Assembly: GCF_016801865.2 (NCBI RefSeq)
Contig: NC_068938.1
Span: 110,422,141 to 110,486,140, forward strand
Origin: Culex pipiens pallens
Taxonomy: Eukaryota; Arthropoda; Insecta; Diptera; Culicidae
Direction: 5' to 3'
Length of the DNA stretch: 64,000 bases
A model generated the notes under the pieces. That model was not told where the DNA came from. It did not search any database and was given only the letters and a program-made list of their open reading frames with translations. Below, piece after piece: positions 32,303 to 43,856 of this stretch; position 1 is the first letter of the stretch; each line of letters begins with the position of its first letter. The position numbers and the translations under genes are program-made.

Positions 32303-33192
32303 TTCCCCCAAGGTGAACCTTCCATGAGGGCACCGGCAACTCCAGGTTGTGGCCACTACGGTCGAAATGTCAATTTTCATGTTCAGTCCCCCCAGGCCCC
32401 GTGGGAACCTGCTTTGAGATCACTGGCCACTCCAGGTTGTGGCCACTACTGTCGAAATGGCCATTATTATGTTCAGCATCAAAAACCATGAATTTTGATA
32501 CCCATATCGCCAAAACTCGTATGGTTCTGTAAAAGGCCCTCCGGGCCCGGGGGAACCTGCTTTGAGATCACCGGCCACTCCAGGTTGTGGCCACTTCTGT
32601 CGAAATGGCCATTATTATGTTCAGTATCAAAAACCATGAATTTTGATACCCATATCGCCACAACTCGTATGGTTCTATAAAAGTTCCCCCGGACCCCGGG
32701 GGAACCTGCTTTGAGATCACCGGCCACTCTAGGTTGTGCCCACTACTGTCGAAATGTCAATTTTCATGTACAGTATCAAAAACCATGAATTTCGATACCC
32801 ATATTGCAACAACTCGTATGGTTCTGTAAATGTCCCCCCAGGCCCCGTGGGAACCTGCTTTGAGATCACCGGCCACTCCAGGTTGTGGCCACTACTGTCG
32901 AAATGGCCATTATTATGTTCAGTATCAAAAACCATGAATTTTGAAACCCAAATTGCCACAACTCGTATGGTTCTGTAAAAGGCCCTCCGGGCCCCGGGGG
33001 AACCTGCTTTGAGGGCACCGGCCACTCCAGGTTTTGGCCAACACTGTCGAAATGGCCATTAGCATGTTCAGTATCAAAAACCATGAATTTTGATACCTAT
33101 ACTGCCACAACACGTATGGTTCTGTAAAAGGCCCTCCGGGTTCCGGGGGAACCTGCTTCGAGGGCACCGGCCACCACTGTCGAAATGGCAAT
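32303..33192 (+). repeat. Tandem array A, 149-bp unit (about 6 copies)
   Basis: The marker GGAACCTGCTT begins at 32,404, 32,552, 32,701, 32,850, 32,999 and 33,148, giving a period of 148-149 bp. The first unit is shortened by about 58 bp. Each unit has two inverted repeats: GGCCACTCC...GTGGCC and GTATCAAAA...TTTTGATAC, the latter a 9-bp stem with an ACCATGAA-like loop. The unit is homologous to the 141-bp unit of array B at 55.1-56.0 kb, in inverted orientation. It is a satellite or minisatellite, not a coding region. The open frames it produces are by-products. Confidence 0.93.
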
Positions 33193-33389
33193 TTTTCATG
33201 AGAACCGCCGCATCATAGCGACTTCCACCGGTCCGCTTCGCTCGAATTTCCTCCTTCTGCTGCTGGTGGTTCTTCCTTCTGGTTGCTGGTCCTCTTCTTC
33301 TATTGGCTGCTGCTGCTGCTGCTCCTCGCCGGCCCGACGTGCACAGTTCGAGTGCTCGTTAAAATTGCTTTTCTATTTCTATTGGAAGC

Positions 33390-35222
33390 AAAAATCGTAT
33401 TTTTGCTATTTCTAAAATCACTCATAAAATCCTTATTTTATTATGGATTTTGATCATCTTGACTTCATTCGACGCGTATCAACAAAAACTATAAGTTCTG
33501 ATATGTTTTAGCATGATTGAAACATGAATTCTCTTATCTTCATACGTTTGAATCGTTTGTGCAAGAGGCTTACCATAGAAACAAGTCGAAACTTGAAGAT
33601 TTTGAAAACGGATCCTATCCAGACTGCTTCAGTTAGTATGGAAGGTCATCCAAGAACTTCTTGGAGTAAAGACCGGTGGGTCTACCGCCGTAACAAGCAA
33701 GAGGTCAGTGATTTTTTACCACTGATCATACCCGCATAGCTTCAGTGAGTATGGTAGACTGAGCAACTCTTTACGAAATCGGGCGATTTCGACCATTTTT
33801 ATTTTTTGTATTTTTTTATTTGACTTAAACTTTGTGGGGGCCTTCCCTATGACCAAATCAACTATTTTGTGTCATTGGTTCACCCATACAAGTCTCCATA
33901 CAATTTTGGCTGCTGTCCATACAAAAATGGTATGTATATATTCAAACAGCTGTAACTTTGGAGTGAATTTTCTGATCAATTTGGTGTCTTCGGCAAAGTT
34001 GTAGGTATTGTTGAGGACTTTTGAGAAAAAAATAGGTACACGGGAAAAAAATTGCACATGTTTTAATCAACTTTTTTTTCACTAAAACTCAATTTCCCAA
34101 AAATTAATATTTTTTGATTTTCGAGAAATTTTGATATGTTTTAGGGGACAAAAATCCGCAACTTTTGAGCCATAGAGAAACATGGTCAAAAAATCTGCCG
34201 CCGGGTTATGATTTTTTGAAAAAAAAACAGTGATCTTTGAAAAAAGCAAGTTTGACATTATTTTTTAATGCAAAATTGAATTTGCAATCGAAAAGTCCTT
34301 TACATATTTTTTGATAAAGGGCTCCGTTTTCAAAATATAGCCACCGAAAGTTTGATTTTAGCGAAATATTTGCAGTTTTTCGATTTTTAAAAATAGTGAC
34401 CATAAGCGGTCATTTCTAAAAATATTTTTTTTAAAAGTTCAGAAAATTTGCTATAAATTGTCTAAGAGACATTGAAGATTGGACCTCGGGTTTCTGAGAT
34501 AGAGCCACCACCATTTTCTAATGACGATATCTCAGCAACTAATGGTCCGATTATCAATGTTAATACATGAAACATTCGTGAAATTTTCCGATCTTTTCGA
34601 AAAAAATATTTGAAATTTTTTAAATCAAGACTAACATTTTAAAAGGGCCAAACATTGAATATTACGCCCATTTAAAATGCTAGTCTTGATTTAAAAATTC
34701 GTGGGCAATGATCCGTGGGCAATACCGGTCGACATCTTGCTAGTTACGGTAGTAGACCCACAGATCTTAACTACAGGGAGTCCTAGGATGACCCTTGACA
34801 TTTCAAAAGTAGTCTACCATACTCACTGAAGCTATGAGGTTATGATCAGTGGTAAAAAATCACTGACCTCTTGCTTGTTACGGCGGTAGACCCACCGATC
34901 TTAACTCCAAGGAGTTCTTGGAAGACCCAGAACATCTCAATAAGTTGTTACAACAATGCACTGTAGCCTTCCATACTAACTGAAGCATTCTGGATAGGAT
35001 CCGTTTTCAAAATCTTCAAGTTTCGACTTGTTTCAATGGTAAGCCCCTTGCACAAACGATTCAAACGTATGAAGATAAGAGAATTCATGTTTCAATCATG
35101 CTAAAACATATCAGAACTTATAGATTTTGTTGATACGCGTCGAATGAAGTCAAGATGATCGAAATCCATAATAAAATAAGGATTTTAAGAGTGATTTTAG
35201 AAATAGCAAAAATACGATTTTT
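33390..35222. mobile_element. 1.8-kb foldback element with arms of about 375-410 bp
   Basis: The left arm 33,390-33,765 and right arm 34,811-35,222 are inverted repeats of high similarity, beginning AAAAATCGTATTTTTGCTAT on the left. Shared blocks include GATGGACGCGTAT-like GACGCGTATCAACAAA, GTTTGAATCGTTTGTGCAAG and CAGTGAGTATGGTAGACT. The right arm has an extra partial repeat of its distal unit (about 34,735-34,830 versus 34,875-35,000). The loop contains a dispersed repeat also found at 42-49 kb. No transposase is visible. Confidence 0.8.
33830..34660 (+). repeat. Dispersed repeat, uninterrupted copy
   Basis: Its reverse complement occurs at 41,945-43,181 plus 48,471-48,905, where three insertions break it. 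Key shared words are CATACAAGTCTCCATACAAT, GCCATAGAGAAACATGGTCA, GCCACCGAAAGTTTGATTTT and GAAACATTCGTGAAATTTTC. It lies in the loop of the foldback 33,390-35,222 and serves as the reference for the empty sites. Confidence 0.75.
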
Positions 35223-35384
35223 TGTACATTTTAACCCAAAATACTCAAACTTCAACAACTTGTAACTTTTGAAGCCCGGGGTTTAGAGAATTCGTCCAGA
35301 AGATTTTTTTCATGTCTCGGCGAGATCTTTCGAATAAAGTTTCTCCCGTTCGTGTACATCCTTGGACCAAATCCGCCCATTCCT

Positions 35385-36175
35385 TTAAAGGAATTAAACC
35401 CGTAAAAAGAGTTTTTTGTTCAAAAATGTAAATTAATGAGGCACTTTTGCCACTAAAGCACTTATTTTCCACATTAATGGCGCATAGACCAGATCTTTGC
35501 GCATGTCTGGGTGTTATATAATAGGCTTTCAAAATTTTCCATTTTTTTAAGTGTCCCCAGCAAAAAGGCATCGCACCAAAGATTTGGAACATGCCAGTGA
35601 TGTTAAAAAAAAACGTTTAATTTGTCTTAAATTGCCTTTATAAAAAGTCTTTTTATGGGTTAAATCTCATTTTAAATTCAAATGCAAAGCGTCGGCTCCT
35701 GTTATGTCTAATAAAGCTCAGATTTGCGATTTGGGCTCAGTACACTTACCGAAGCCCCTGAATGACCTAGAAAAAGTTAGGTTTGTTACGTCCTTGACCC
35801 GATTATTCGAAGTCTTAATCATCTGAAGTTTCGTTTATTCGCAGATCACCTAAGAGATTTTCTGGTGTCATAATTGAGATAAACAAATTATACCTAGATC
35901 GACCTATACGACTTGCGGTTCTCGCGATATCCCATTTCGAAAAATAAAGGTGATTCACAAAAATTACGAAAAATGCAAAGCTTTAAGATGGTGCCAAAAA
36001 GCCGACGATTTGGATTAAAATAGATATATGTTGGGCATTCTTGTTGGAATAAACAAACCCACTTTTTTATTATCATTCCTCAAAGTTGATTGATTGAAAC
36101 AATTCACCAATTTACCATGAAATCAGGTGCATCAGGATACTAAGTAAATAAAATGCAACAGATTAAAAACAAAAA
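35385..36175 (+). repeat. Direct-repeat copy of the 31,375-32,170 block
   Basis: It matches the interior of the TIR element at 31,199-32,191 over about 790 bp with small indels. Unlike that copy it lacks the CGGTTATGTC ends, so it is a truncated copy. tRNA-Ser(AGA) starts 44 bp beyond its end. Confidence 0.75.
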
Positions 36176-36218
36176 AAACGAAAAATAATTTTCCATTTAG
36201 TTATCTTGTCACACAAGT

Positions 36219-36300
36219 GCAGTCGTGGCCGAGCGGTTAAGGCGTCTGACTAGAAATCAGATTCCCTCTGGGAGCGTAGGTTCGAATCCTACCGACTGCG
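36219..36300 (+). tRNA. tRNA-Ser(AGA)
   Basis: An 82-nt class II tRNA with perfect acceptor pairing GCAGTCG/CGACTGC, anticodon loop CTAGAAA (anticodon AGA), a long variable arm and T loop GGTTCGAATCC. It is followed immediately by a T-rich terminator. It is identical to the copy at 38,483-38,564 and differs from the CGA isoacceptors at only a few positions. Confidence 0.96.
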
Positions 36301-36423
36301 GTTTTTCTTTTAATTGTTTTTATTTTTAATAAATCAATGTTTATACTGTTCTATCAGACCAAGTGCAATCTTCCAATAATTACCCATTCCAGCTGATTCA
36401 CGACCTGGAGAACCCCCCAAAGC

Positions 36424-37084
36424 TAGAGAGCCTGGAGCTTATTAGAGAACGGCCATCTCAAAACAAAAGTACCAATTGAAGCACGAGAACTGTCAAACAG
36501 AGGTACCAATCGAGCAGAAGAAATTTTAAGTTGGCGTTCAATCGATGGGAAGTATTGTAATTTGGGTGATTTATATTTTATTCGAAAAAGTGCAAAACAC
36601 AAATTGAAAACAAAACAATTTAAATTTTCTTTTTCAATTTTAATTTTGTTTTGATTAAATTTTAAACTCATTACACTCAAACCCCGATGGTTTGACACCA
36701 ACTGCTTTTTAGTTTGACACCCCTTTTACACGAAGTTTACACACACTACCAATCGTTTGCTTTTATAGTGTGCGTGTGCGCCGTGTAAAAAGTTTTTAGT
36801 TTGACTTTGACCAACCAACGGGGTACAAACTAAAAAAGTGTCAAACGAAAAATTGACCAACGACCGGGGGTTGCAGCATCTCATTTTTGATTTACACCAA
36901 CCATAAACTATGTTTAAACTCAGTTTGTTTTGGTTCAATTGACTGATCAAAAGAGAATCTGTAAAGAGTCACGCAGGTGCTTTGACAATTGCAGTGCTGC
37001 AAGCTATTTTGACTGATGTGCATGTAATGGTGCCAGTTTTAGTATTTTAAGATGTCCGTTCTCTAATAAGCTCCAGGCTCTCTA
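36424..37084. mobile_element. 661-bp TIR element with perfect 8-bp TSD (hAT-like)
   Basis: Terminal inverted repeats of about 34 bp begin TAGAGAGCCTGGAGCTTATT at each end. The 8-bp target duplication CCCAAAGC is present at 36,416-36,423 and 37,085-37,092. An 8-bp TSD fits the hAT superfamily, although the termini are not typical CAGGG. The interior holds a nested TACACTCAA element (36,672-36,877). There is no transposase. Confidence 0.85.
36672..36877. mobile_element. Nested TACACTCAA-type element (206 bp)
   Basis: It starts TACACTCAAACCCCGATGG and has the GTGTAAAA/TTTTACAC hairpin arms seen in the split copy at 19,504-21,538. The right terminus is degenerate (GACCGGGGGTTGCAG). Nesting shows it inserted after, or was carried by, the surrounding 661-bp element. 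Confidence 0.65.
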
Positions 37085-37092
37085 CCCAAAGC

Positions 37093-38482
37093 TGGTTCCA
37101 AACAAAACCAATCACCATATTAATCAATGTTAGTTTTTTGCTAACGCCTCCATTGGGTGTTTGTGAACAATTTATGGCATAAATTACAAATTTCTCAGCG
37201 ACAAATTAGATGTGAATAATTGCCGCCCATTGCGCAGCGAAACCGCTTTTGCGCCGTTTGACACTTTGAGGAAGGCAAACAGATGCGCTTCGGCCCCACC
37301 GACTGGCTGAACCTCGTGAGATGAACACAACTGTTGATATGTGCTTAGTGTAGTTTGCCGCAGCATCCAGAGTTTAGTAAACGGACTTGTAATGAGGGGT
37401 GCACTTGAATGCCTCGATAATAACAATCCGTAAATAATTGCACTTTGGTAGGACTTAGTTGAATAGTGTGGCAAAAAATTATGGATTCGTCGCAAAAAAA
37501 GTCATCACAAATTTTCTCCTGTACACTATAAAAGATTTACAAAAAATAGATAATTTATTATCTTCAGTTAAACTAACTTTAACCACCGACTGTCTGTGCT
37601 TCTACCTGAACCTCGCACAAAGTTGGACCAAACTAGTGGTGCACGCTGTGTGCAACATTTGCATTAGATAGGTGCTCGCTCATCATCCCGTGCCCGTTTG
37701 GCGTCTCGTTTTGCGCCAACAGGTGAGAACGGTAAACATGTCACCAACGACGACGGCGACCGACGCCAACGACGTCCGACCGTTGCATGCTGTTAGTTGG
37801 ACAAAATGAGATATTTATTTACCCTGAGCCTTCCGTCACTGGCACCAGGGTGTGATGTTTTCATCAGTCATTGTTTTAATTTACGCCGCAACTGATCACA
37901 TTCTCCCCTCTCTGGTGGCAAACATATGGTCTAATTGCTAGCAAATAGCACTTTGGTGCGCAGTCAACGTGACTGACCGGTGACCACCGTGCAAAAATCG
38001 GGCGGACAATCGAGGTCTGGTCATGGTCTGGTCCGGTTCTGGCTAGTTTTCAAGTGATCTCTGCTTGCCGCTTATATATCACACTTACTTACTCTGTGCT
38101 ACACTTAAGCTGAGTCCCAACTGTTTTGTGTTTTGTGCCAAACGTTCTATTTTCGTCTTTGCCTGTTGTTACTGTTACGAATTGCAATCTATTTTTTGAA
38201 AATAAAAATGAGTTGAGCAACACATCTGCTCGTGCCCTTGTCATGTGAAGCTAATGGTGCAGTTAATCGGTATAATACGTTTAATTCAAACAGGTTATTT
38301 TTAACAATCACACATGTTCACGTGCTGCCATAATCGAAACTACGAGGTCATGGGAGCATGAGCAATTGCCTCGAAACCTTATCAAGATATGTTGTTGATT
38401 TTCATTTGCGATTTTAGAAAAGATGGGGTCATTGGTTTGGCTATAAATAACCTTATTGCCTTCATGTAATCAGTAAACAAGA
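37093..38482. other. Unique-looking intergenic DNA, no gene recognised
   Basis: The stretch 37,180-38,200 is of balanced composition and looks single-copy. Short opposing open frames at 37,184-37,495 have no family features. It may hold regulatory DNA. Nothing specific is supported. Confidence 0.35.
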
Positions 38483-38564
38483 GCAGTCGTGGCCGAGCGG
38501 TTAAGGCGTCTGACTAGAAATCAGATTCCCTCTGGGAGCGTAGGTTCGAATCCTACCGACTGCG
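38483..38564 (+). tRNA. tRNA-Ser(AGA), second copy
   Basis: Identical in sequence to 36,219-36,300: perfect 7-bp acceptor stem, anticodon AGA, long variable arm and B box GGTTCGAATCC. A run of seven T residues follows within 15 nt. Flanks differ from the other copy, although fragments of the 31-kb and 35-kb repeat lie about 200 bp downstream. Confidence 0.96.
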
Positions 38565-39355
38565 GATACGTAAATCTTTTTTTGCAAATAGATGGTTTGC
38601 AAATTCAGTTTTTTTAGTTCGTTTTGGGGAACTAAACAACTCCCCACGGTTTTGAAACGATCGGTTTAGACCCCACATTACGGATCTGGCCTACAGACTA
38701 GAGATGTTGAAAATATTCGCATTAGTGGCCAAAGTGCCCCAAAAATCGATTTTTTAATCGTTTTATTTTGGGTACAATTAGTACAATTTAAAATTCAAAT
38801 TCAAAGCGCCGGCTCCTAATATGTCCAATCAAGCTCATATTTGGGGTACTGAGCCCACGCCTACCCAAACAAGCCCCTGAATGCCCGCCAAAATAGTCAT
38901 TTTTGTTACAGTCCAAGTAATTGCTATACAGCATTGTGACGTAAAGGCCCTAGGACTTCTTTACCCGCAGTGTGACGTTATCGCTTTCTGATTTATTTTA
39001 AATTTTGTTAGAGTTTGAAGATTCAAGAACTCATTAATTAGAAAAATATTTTACTTAAGGATGTTTTTTATATTGATATATTTTAAATGAATTTTGCAAA
39101 ACTCAAAAGTAAAGCAACGTATAAGTTTATCAAATTCTTTAGTTATTATTACATTCCATAAAAAAAACATATTATTTAGATAACAGCTAAACTATTTTAA
39201 AATATGCCCAAAAAATAAAATAAAAACCAATATAAAAAAATGTTTCGTATGATTTAATTTTTTGTTGCTATCAAATTTTTAAAACATTTATTTTGTTTCT
39301 TAGGAGTAAAAACTAATGTTTCGAAAATTTGTGTGTAAATTGTGTTCGTTCATTA
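38565..39355. other. AT-rich spacer with repeat fragments
   Basis: Fragments of the 31.4-32.2 kb repeat are recognisable at about 38,780-38,890 (GCGCCGGCTCCTAATATGTC, AAGCCCCTGAATG). The remainder is AT-rich and featureless. Confidence 0.5.
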
Positions 39356-39363
39356 TTCATCAG

Positions 39364-40780
39364 TAGGGTTAGTGAATTTTCACGATTTCGCGGACAGCGT
39401 GAAAATCGTGAAATTTGAAGATTTTTGTGAAATCCCGTGAAATTTATCAATTTTCTCAAATCAATTCATTAAAATAACAAAATAACAAATATTTCATTCA
39501 TAAAGCTTTAAAGTAAATTTTATTAGATTTCAATTGAAAAGCGAATGAAGCGTAATAATTGTTAGCAAAACAAACATTACCATGAAATTGATACAACATT
39601 TACTGAGAAGTGAATTCTGCGAATACTTAAATGATGTTAACAAAAATCAGTCAAAGAAGGTCTTTCAACCAAAACTTGTTAAAATTGACTAAACAAGTAT
39701 ATTGTGATTTTTTTTAAAGATTGCACAGATTTTTTAAGTTGTATTGATTTATTTTTAGAAATCAATTAAAAGCAAACATTCATTTAAAAGTAACATTCAG
39801 TGAAAATAGTCGCCTTTCCCTTTTCTTCCGGTCAATGATATAACCGGAGGAGCAAAAAAAAAATAGATTGAAAAATTTAATTCCATCAGAGAAGAGGAAG
39901 AAAAATATTGAGAAAATAGATTGCTTTTTTCTTGATACTATAAACAATAGTTTATCAGTTTTTCTTTGAAAACTAACTTAATTTAACTTTTTTTTCATTC
40001 GCCATTATAACAATTTAACTATTATTTAATTTGAATTTTGAAAGATATAATTTTAAAAGATGTTGAAAGATTCAAGCTTGGTTTATTCAAGATTAAAAAA
40101 ATGTTTTTTTTTCTTCAATGTCACATTTTAAGAACATTTCAGATTTTTTCTGGGCCTGTTTAATTTTCACGATATTTGATTATTTGGGTGGATGGTTTAC
40201 GGGGATGGTAATTTTTTTTGTTTTCTGATTTTGAATAAAATTTTGAAGATTTCGTTACAGATTAAATTATTTTTGCCTATTGATTTTTAATTTAGATTTT
40301 TACTTTTACTGGGCAATATGTCGCAACAAGTCATTTTAATTGTAAAATTGTTTTGTTAAATTTGGTTTTGATATGAAATTCAATAAAATGTTAAATGTTA
40401 AATTAGTAGCAAATCAGTGAAAACTCTTTAGCTATAGTAGTCGAACATTAAAAAAGCAGGTCAATAAATGACAATACGCATGCCCTATTTTTTTTTTTCT
40501 TCAAAATATTTATAGAGCCCATCCATAAACCAAGTGGATTTTCTTTAATTGATCTAATTAATTTTTTGTGTCACGTGGAAATTTAGTTAAGGTTTTTTTA
40601 GTTAATTGAAAAATAATATGTTATAAAGCATGAAAAGTACTTTCTGTAGGTTTAACATGAAATTTTCATAGTTATTTTAATATTTTTCACGTTCCGCGAA
40701 ATTTCCGTGAAATTTGGTGTTTTGAAATTAAGGTCCCCGTGAAATTTGCAATTTTTGAGCGTGAAAAATCACTAAGCCTA
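39364..40780. mobile_element. 1,417-bp non-autonomous hAT-like element, perfect 8-bp TSD
   Basis: The ends are inverted repeats: TAGGGTTAGTGAATTTTCACG on the left and TAGGCTTAGTGATTTTTCACG read inward from the right. They are flanked by identical 8-bp copies TTCATCAG (39,356-39,363 and 40,781-40,788). Subterminal copies of TTCACGA/GTGAAAT follow at both ends (for example CACGATTTCGCGGACAGCG and CACGTTCCGCG). The interior is very AT-rich with no coding frame. Confidence 0.88.
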
Positions 40781-40835
40781 TTCATCAGACTTCAAGTAAG
40801 CACGTTGCAAATATTTTTCAAAGTTTAGTCGTCTT

Positions 40836-40854
40836 CCCCCCCCCCCCCCCCCCC
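40836..40854 (+). repeat. 19-nt poly(C) tract
   Basis: Nineteen consecutive C residues in AT-rich DNA. The length is probably uncertain in any assembly. Confidence 0.9.
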
Positions 40855-41944
40855 TCCTTCGAAATTGGTTTGAAAAATCAGGGGAAAAATTATTTTTTTT
40901 TTTCATAAATTTGGAAAATTTCAATGGAAATAGAAGTCTTATCAACTCAAAACAATCTAATACGCCTTTTTCTGCATTGATAATCATTAGGGTGAGGAAA
41001 ACGCAATGATTTTGAAGGGTGAATCGATGATTCTGGAGACACCGGACGTCGATCCAATGCACACCTTGGGGACAGAATGGACAACCCTAATTCCTTCTGG
41101 AATGTGTTCATTGGACAATCCCCTACACACCTGTCTTTATTCCGAGTGATTCCATGTTGTCCCCAGACCTGTAGGAACGATTCATCGAAAAGCACAAAAA
41201 TCCCATAGTAATTTCCACGTAAACTTGAAACTTGAAATGGACTGATATTTGGCATGAGAGTCCCTATGGGTATCCTCTACACGGGGAACCTCGGTTTGCC
41301 TGATTCTGAGAACTTTTGGTATTGGATGAAACACCCTAATAATCATATTTAGCTTATTTGGGCTTGTTAAAAAATATTTTGAACTTTTATGAAATTACAA
41401 TGTTCCACACCGCAAAAACTTTTTTCTCTCACAAAAATACAATTTTCGTCAATACATACTTAGACATTTTTGAAACTTATTATTGCAAAACAAATGGACA
41501 GGTGTATAATGCATTTGAAACTTTTTGCATTCAAATGTTGAAACCGTGACCTGTAATTTAATATATATTTTAGTCAGAGTCGAGGGACATAAACTTCAAA
41601 AAAATATTCGCAACGGCCTAACTGAAAATGCAAAAAAAAATATTGAAATTTCAAGCCAAGGTTTTAACATTTCGATGAAAAAAGTGTTTTAAAATGAATT
41701 TTACACGCGTCCAGTTATTTTCCAATCCTCAGTTTCAAAATATCGAGTACTGACAGATTTTTTTTTCGTGAAAAAAAACTTTTTGGGACTGTACATTGGT
41801 ATATCATAAAAATTCAAAATATTTTTAAAGGATTTTAAACATGCTTAATCTGTTTATAAACGCTGCTGATTAAACTTCTATTTTCATTGAAAATTTAAGT
41901 TTTTTGGAAAAAAATTTTTTTTGCGCCCTGCTTTTTCGGGCCAA
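40855..41944. other. AT-rich DNA with dispersed repeat fragments
   Basis: Two stretches, near 41,510-41,540 and 41,650-41,800, belong to the TCAACATTTGAAT family seen at 10.5 and 24.9 kb. No gene is recognised. The minus open frames at 40,778-41,255 have no family features. Confidence 0.45.
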
Positions 41945-42027
41945 ATATTTTTTTCGAAGAGATTGGAAAATTTCACGAATGTTTCATGTTTTAACATTGA
42001 AAATCGGACCATTAGTTGCTGAGATAA

Positions 42028-42700
42028 CGTCATGATTCGAATTCCCGGACGCTTCGAAACCCGGACACTTCAACTTGTTTTATCAATTATTTGGATATAA
42101 GTTCGCATTATGAATGTCAAAGCTGTGTTATTTAATGAATTCTAACATCAACTTTCAATTAAAGTTTGTTTGAGCGCTGTAGTTAATGCCAAAACAATAA
42201 AATAAAATAAAATTATAAGTTTACTAAAAATGCGAAACATTTCAACTGAAATATTTCATAGGCGTCCGAAGCACCGGGAAGGCAAAGCAGAAATTTATGG
42301 TTTCGGTTTCCTTAAATTCTAGCAAATTTTTATATAAGCTATCGATTGTTTTGATGTTAACAGCTTATTTGAGACCTAAAGAATGCAATTCACTAACATT
42401 TCAGTCCAAATTTTTGCGATTCATAAGCAAAATCGAGTGTCCGGAATTCGAAGCAAAAGTGTCCGGATTTTGAATCAGCTTTTCACAGTGTCCGGGATTC
42501 GAAGCACAACAAATCATTTTAATTTTCAAATTCTGATGAAAAATTGTTAGAAAAGACATATTTTGCATTCTTTCTCTTAAAACTGACTGTTTATACTAAA
42601 TCCTGATGATATTTCTACATTTCCAACTTATTACATGACTTTTTGCCAGCTATAACAAAAATAATATGGTACTAAGTGTCCGGATTTCGAATCATGACGT
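42028..42700. mobile_element. 673-bp Tc1/mariner-like MITE, TA target duplication
   Basis: The ends are inverted repeats starting ACGTCATGATTCGAA, flanked by TA at 42,026-42,027 and 42,701-42,702. The intact copy of the host repeat has GAGATATCG at this point, confirming TA as the target. The interior repeats the motif GTGTCCGG-N-ATTCGAA several times near both ends, a subterminal array that might bind transposase. No open frame. Confidence 0.85.
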
Positions 42701-42725
42701 TATCGACATTAGAAAATAGTGGGTT

Positions 42726-42882
42726 CACAGAGTAAGACAGAGTCACTACTGCCATTTGATTTTTGGTTCCACTTTGTGGTACATCGCAGGTAAATACATC
42801 GCACGCCTGCTACCAGCAAACCTTATGAAACCAAAAAATAAAATGACATTTCTTCAAACTGCTCGCTCTGTGTTACTCTGTG
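42726..42882. mobile_element. 157-bp MITE (CACAGAGTAA ends), 7-bp TSD
   Basis: The inverted ends read CACAGAGTAAGACAGAG and CTCTGTGTTACTCTGTG. GTGGGTT occurs directly on both sides (42,719-42,725 and 42,883-42,889). The intact repeat copy lacks this block. Confidence 0.7.
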
Positions 42883-43204
42883 GTGGGTTGTTTTGGTGAG
42901 ACTCAGAGAACTTAAATTTTCGTGTTTCTTTTTCTTAAAGCAACCCGAGGTCCAATCTTCAATGTCTCCTAGACAATTTTATAGCAAATTTTCTGAACTT
43001 TTCAAAAAAAATATACTTAGAAATGGTCACTCATGGTCACTATTTTAAAAAATCGAAAAATTGCAAATATTTCGCTAAAATCAAACTTTCGGTGGCTATA
43101 TCTTGAAAATGGAGCCCTTTATGAAAAAATCTGTTAAGTAGTTTTCAATTGCAAATTCAATTTGTATTAAAAAATAATGCCAAATCCCGCATAAACGAGA
43201 ACCT

Positions 43205-43800
43205 TAAAAAAACTTTGTGTTAAATGGTTTTCTCACCATTTCAGAGATCGTAACCACTATTTGAAAAATGGTAGGAAAACCTTAAAAATACCATATCGGA
43301 AATGGTACCCTACCATTTTTCATAAAGTTCGACCATCTGAATTGAGGGTGGTTAGCAACGGTAACCTTAAAAATCCCCGAACAACGTTTCGTCAAATTAC
43401 CATTTGTGTAATGGTAAAAATAAAGTTAATTTTCGCGTAAAAGCGACCTTTTTCCACCGGTTTTTACTGTTTCAGAAATGGTTTTTGAATGGTATTTTAA
43501 GGTTTTTCTTAAAAATTTTAACCTTGCGTCTACTATTTTAGAAAGGGTTTGTAAATGGTTTTTTAGGGTTTATCTTGCTATTTTTACCTAGAGCTACTAT
43601 TTTGGAAATAGTTTTCATATGGTTATTTAAAGTTTATCCTGTATTTTTTCCCAGTTTCACTATTTGAGAAATAGTTTTCAAATGGTAAATTAAAGTTTAT
43701 CATACAAATTTACTATATTTTGAGAAATAGTTTTGAAATGGTTTTTAAAAGTTTTTCTTACATTTTTTACCTACCTATTTTTTACAGAATTGTTCACTTT
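43205..43800 (+). repeat. Left subterminal repeat array of the Pack-type element
   Basis: About eight degenerate units of roughly 70 bp follow the pattern ACTATTTNNGAAATNGTTTT, then AAATGGTTA and TTTAAAGTTTATC. In inverted orientation the same words occur at 48,040-48,440. Such arrays usually serve as transposase binding sites or as hairpin arms. Here the function is inferred. Confidence 0.7.
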
Positions 43801-43856
43801 TTGACGGATGGTTCACAACAATACTTTTTGAACTTTAGCGGCGATGTCGATTCTGT

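Larger units (their letters stand above)
41945..43181 (-). repeat. Interrupted dispersed repeat, first part
   Basis: On the minus strand this continues across the large insertion into 48,471-48,905 and matches the uninterrupted copy at 33,830-34,660. It is itself broken by a 673-bp TA element and a 157-bp element. Confidence 0.7.

Noticed and set aside
32300..33191. Many 60-98-codon frames in array A
   Set aside because: They arise from the tandem unit. The 149-bp period is not a multiple of three, so no frame persists through the array.
32303..33192. CRISPR-like array of repeats and spacers
   Set aside because: Units are contiguous 149-bp repeats without unique spacers, in eukaryotic DNA.
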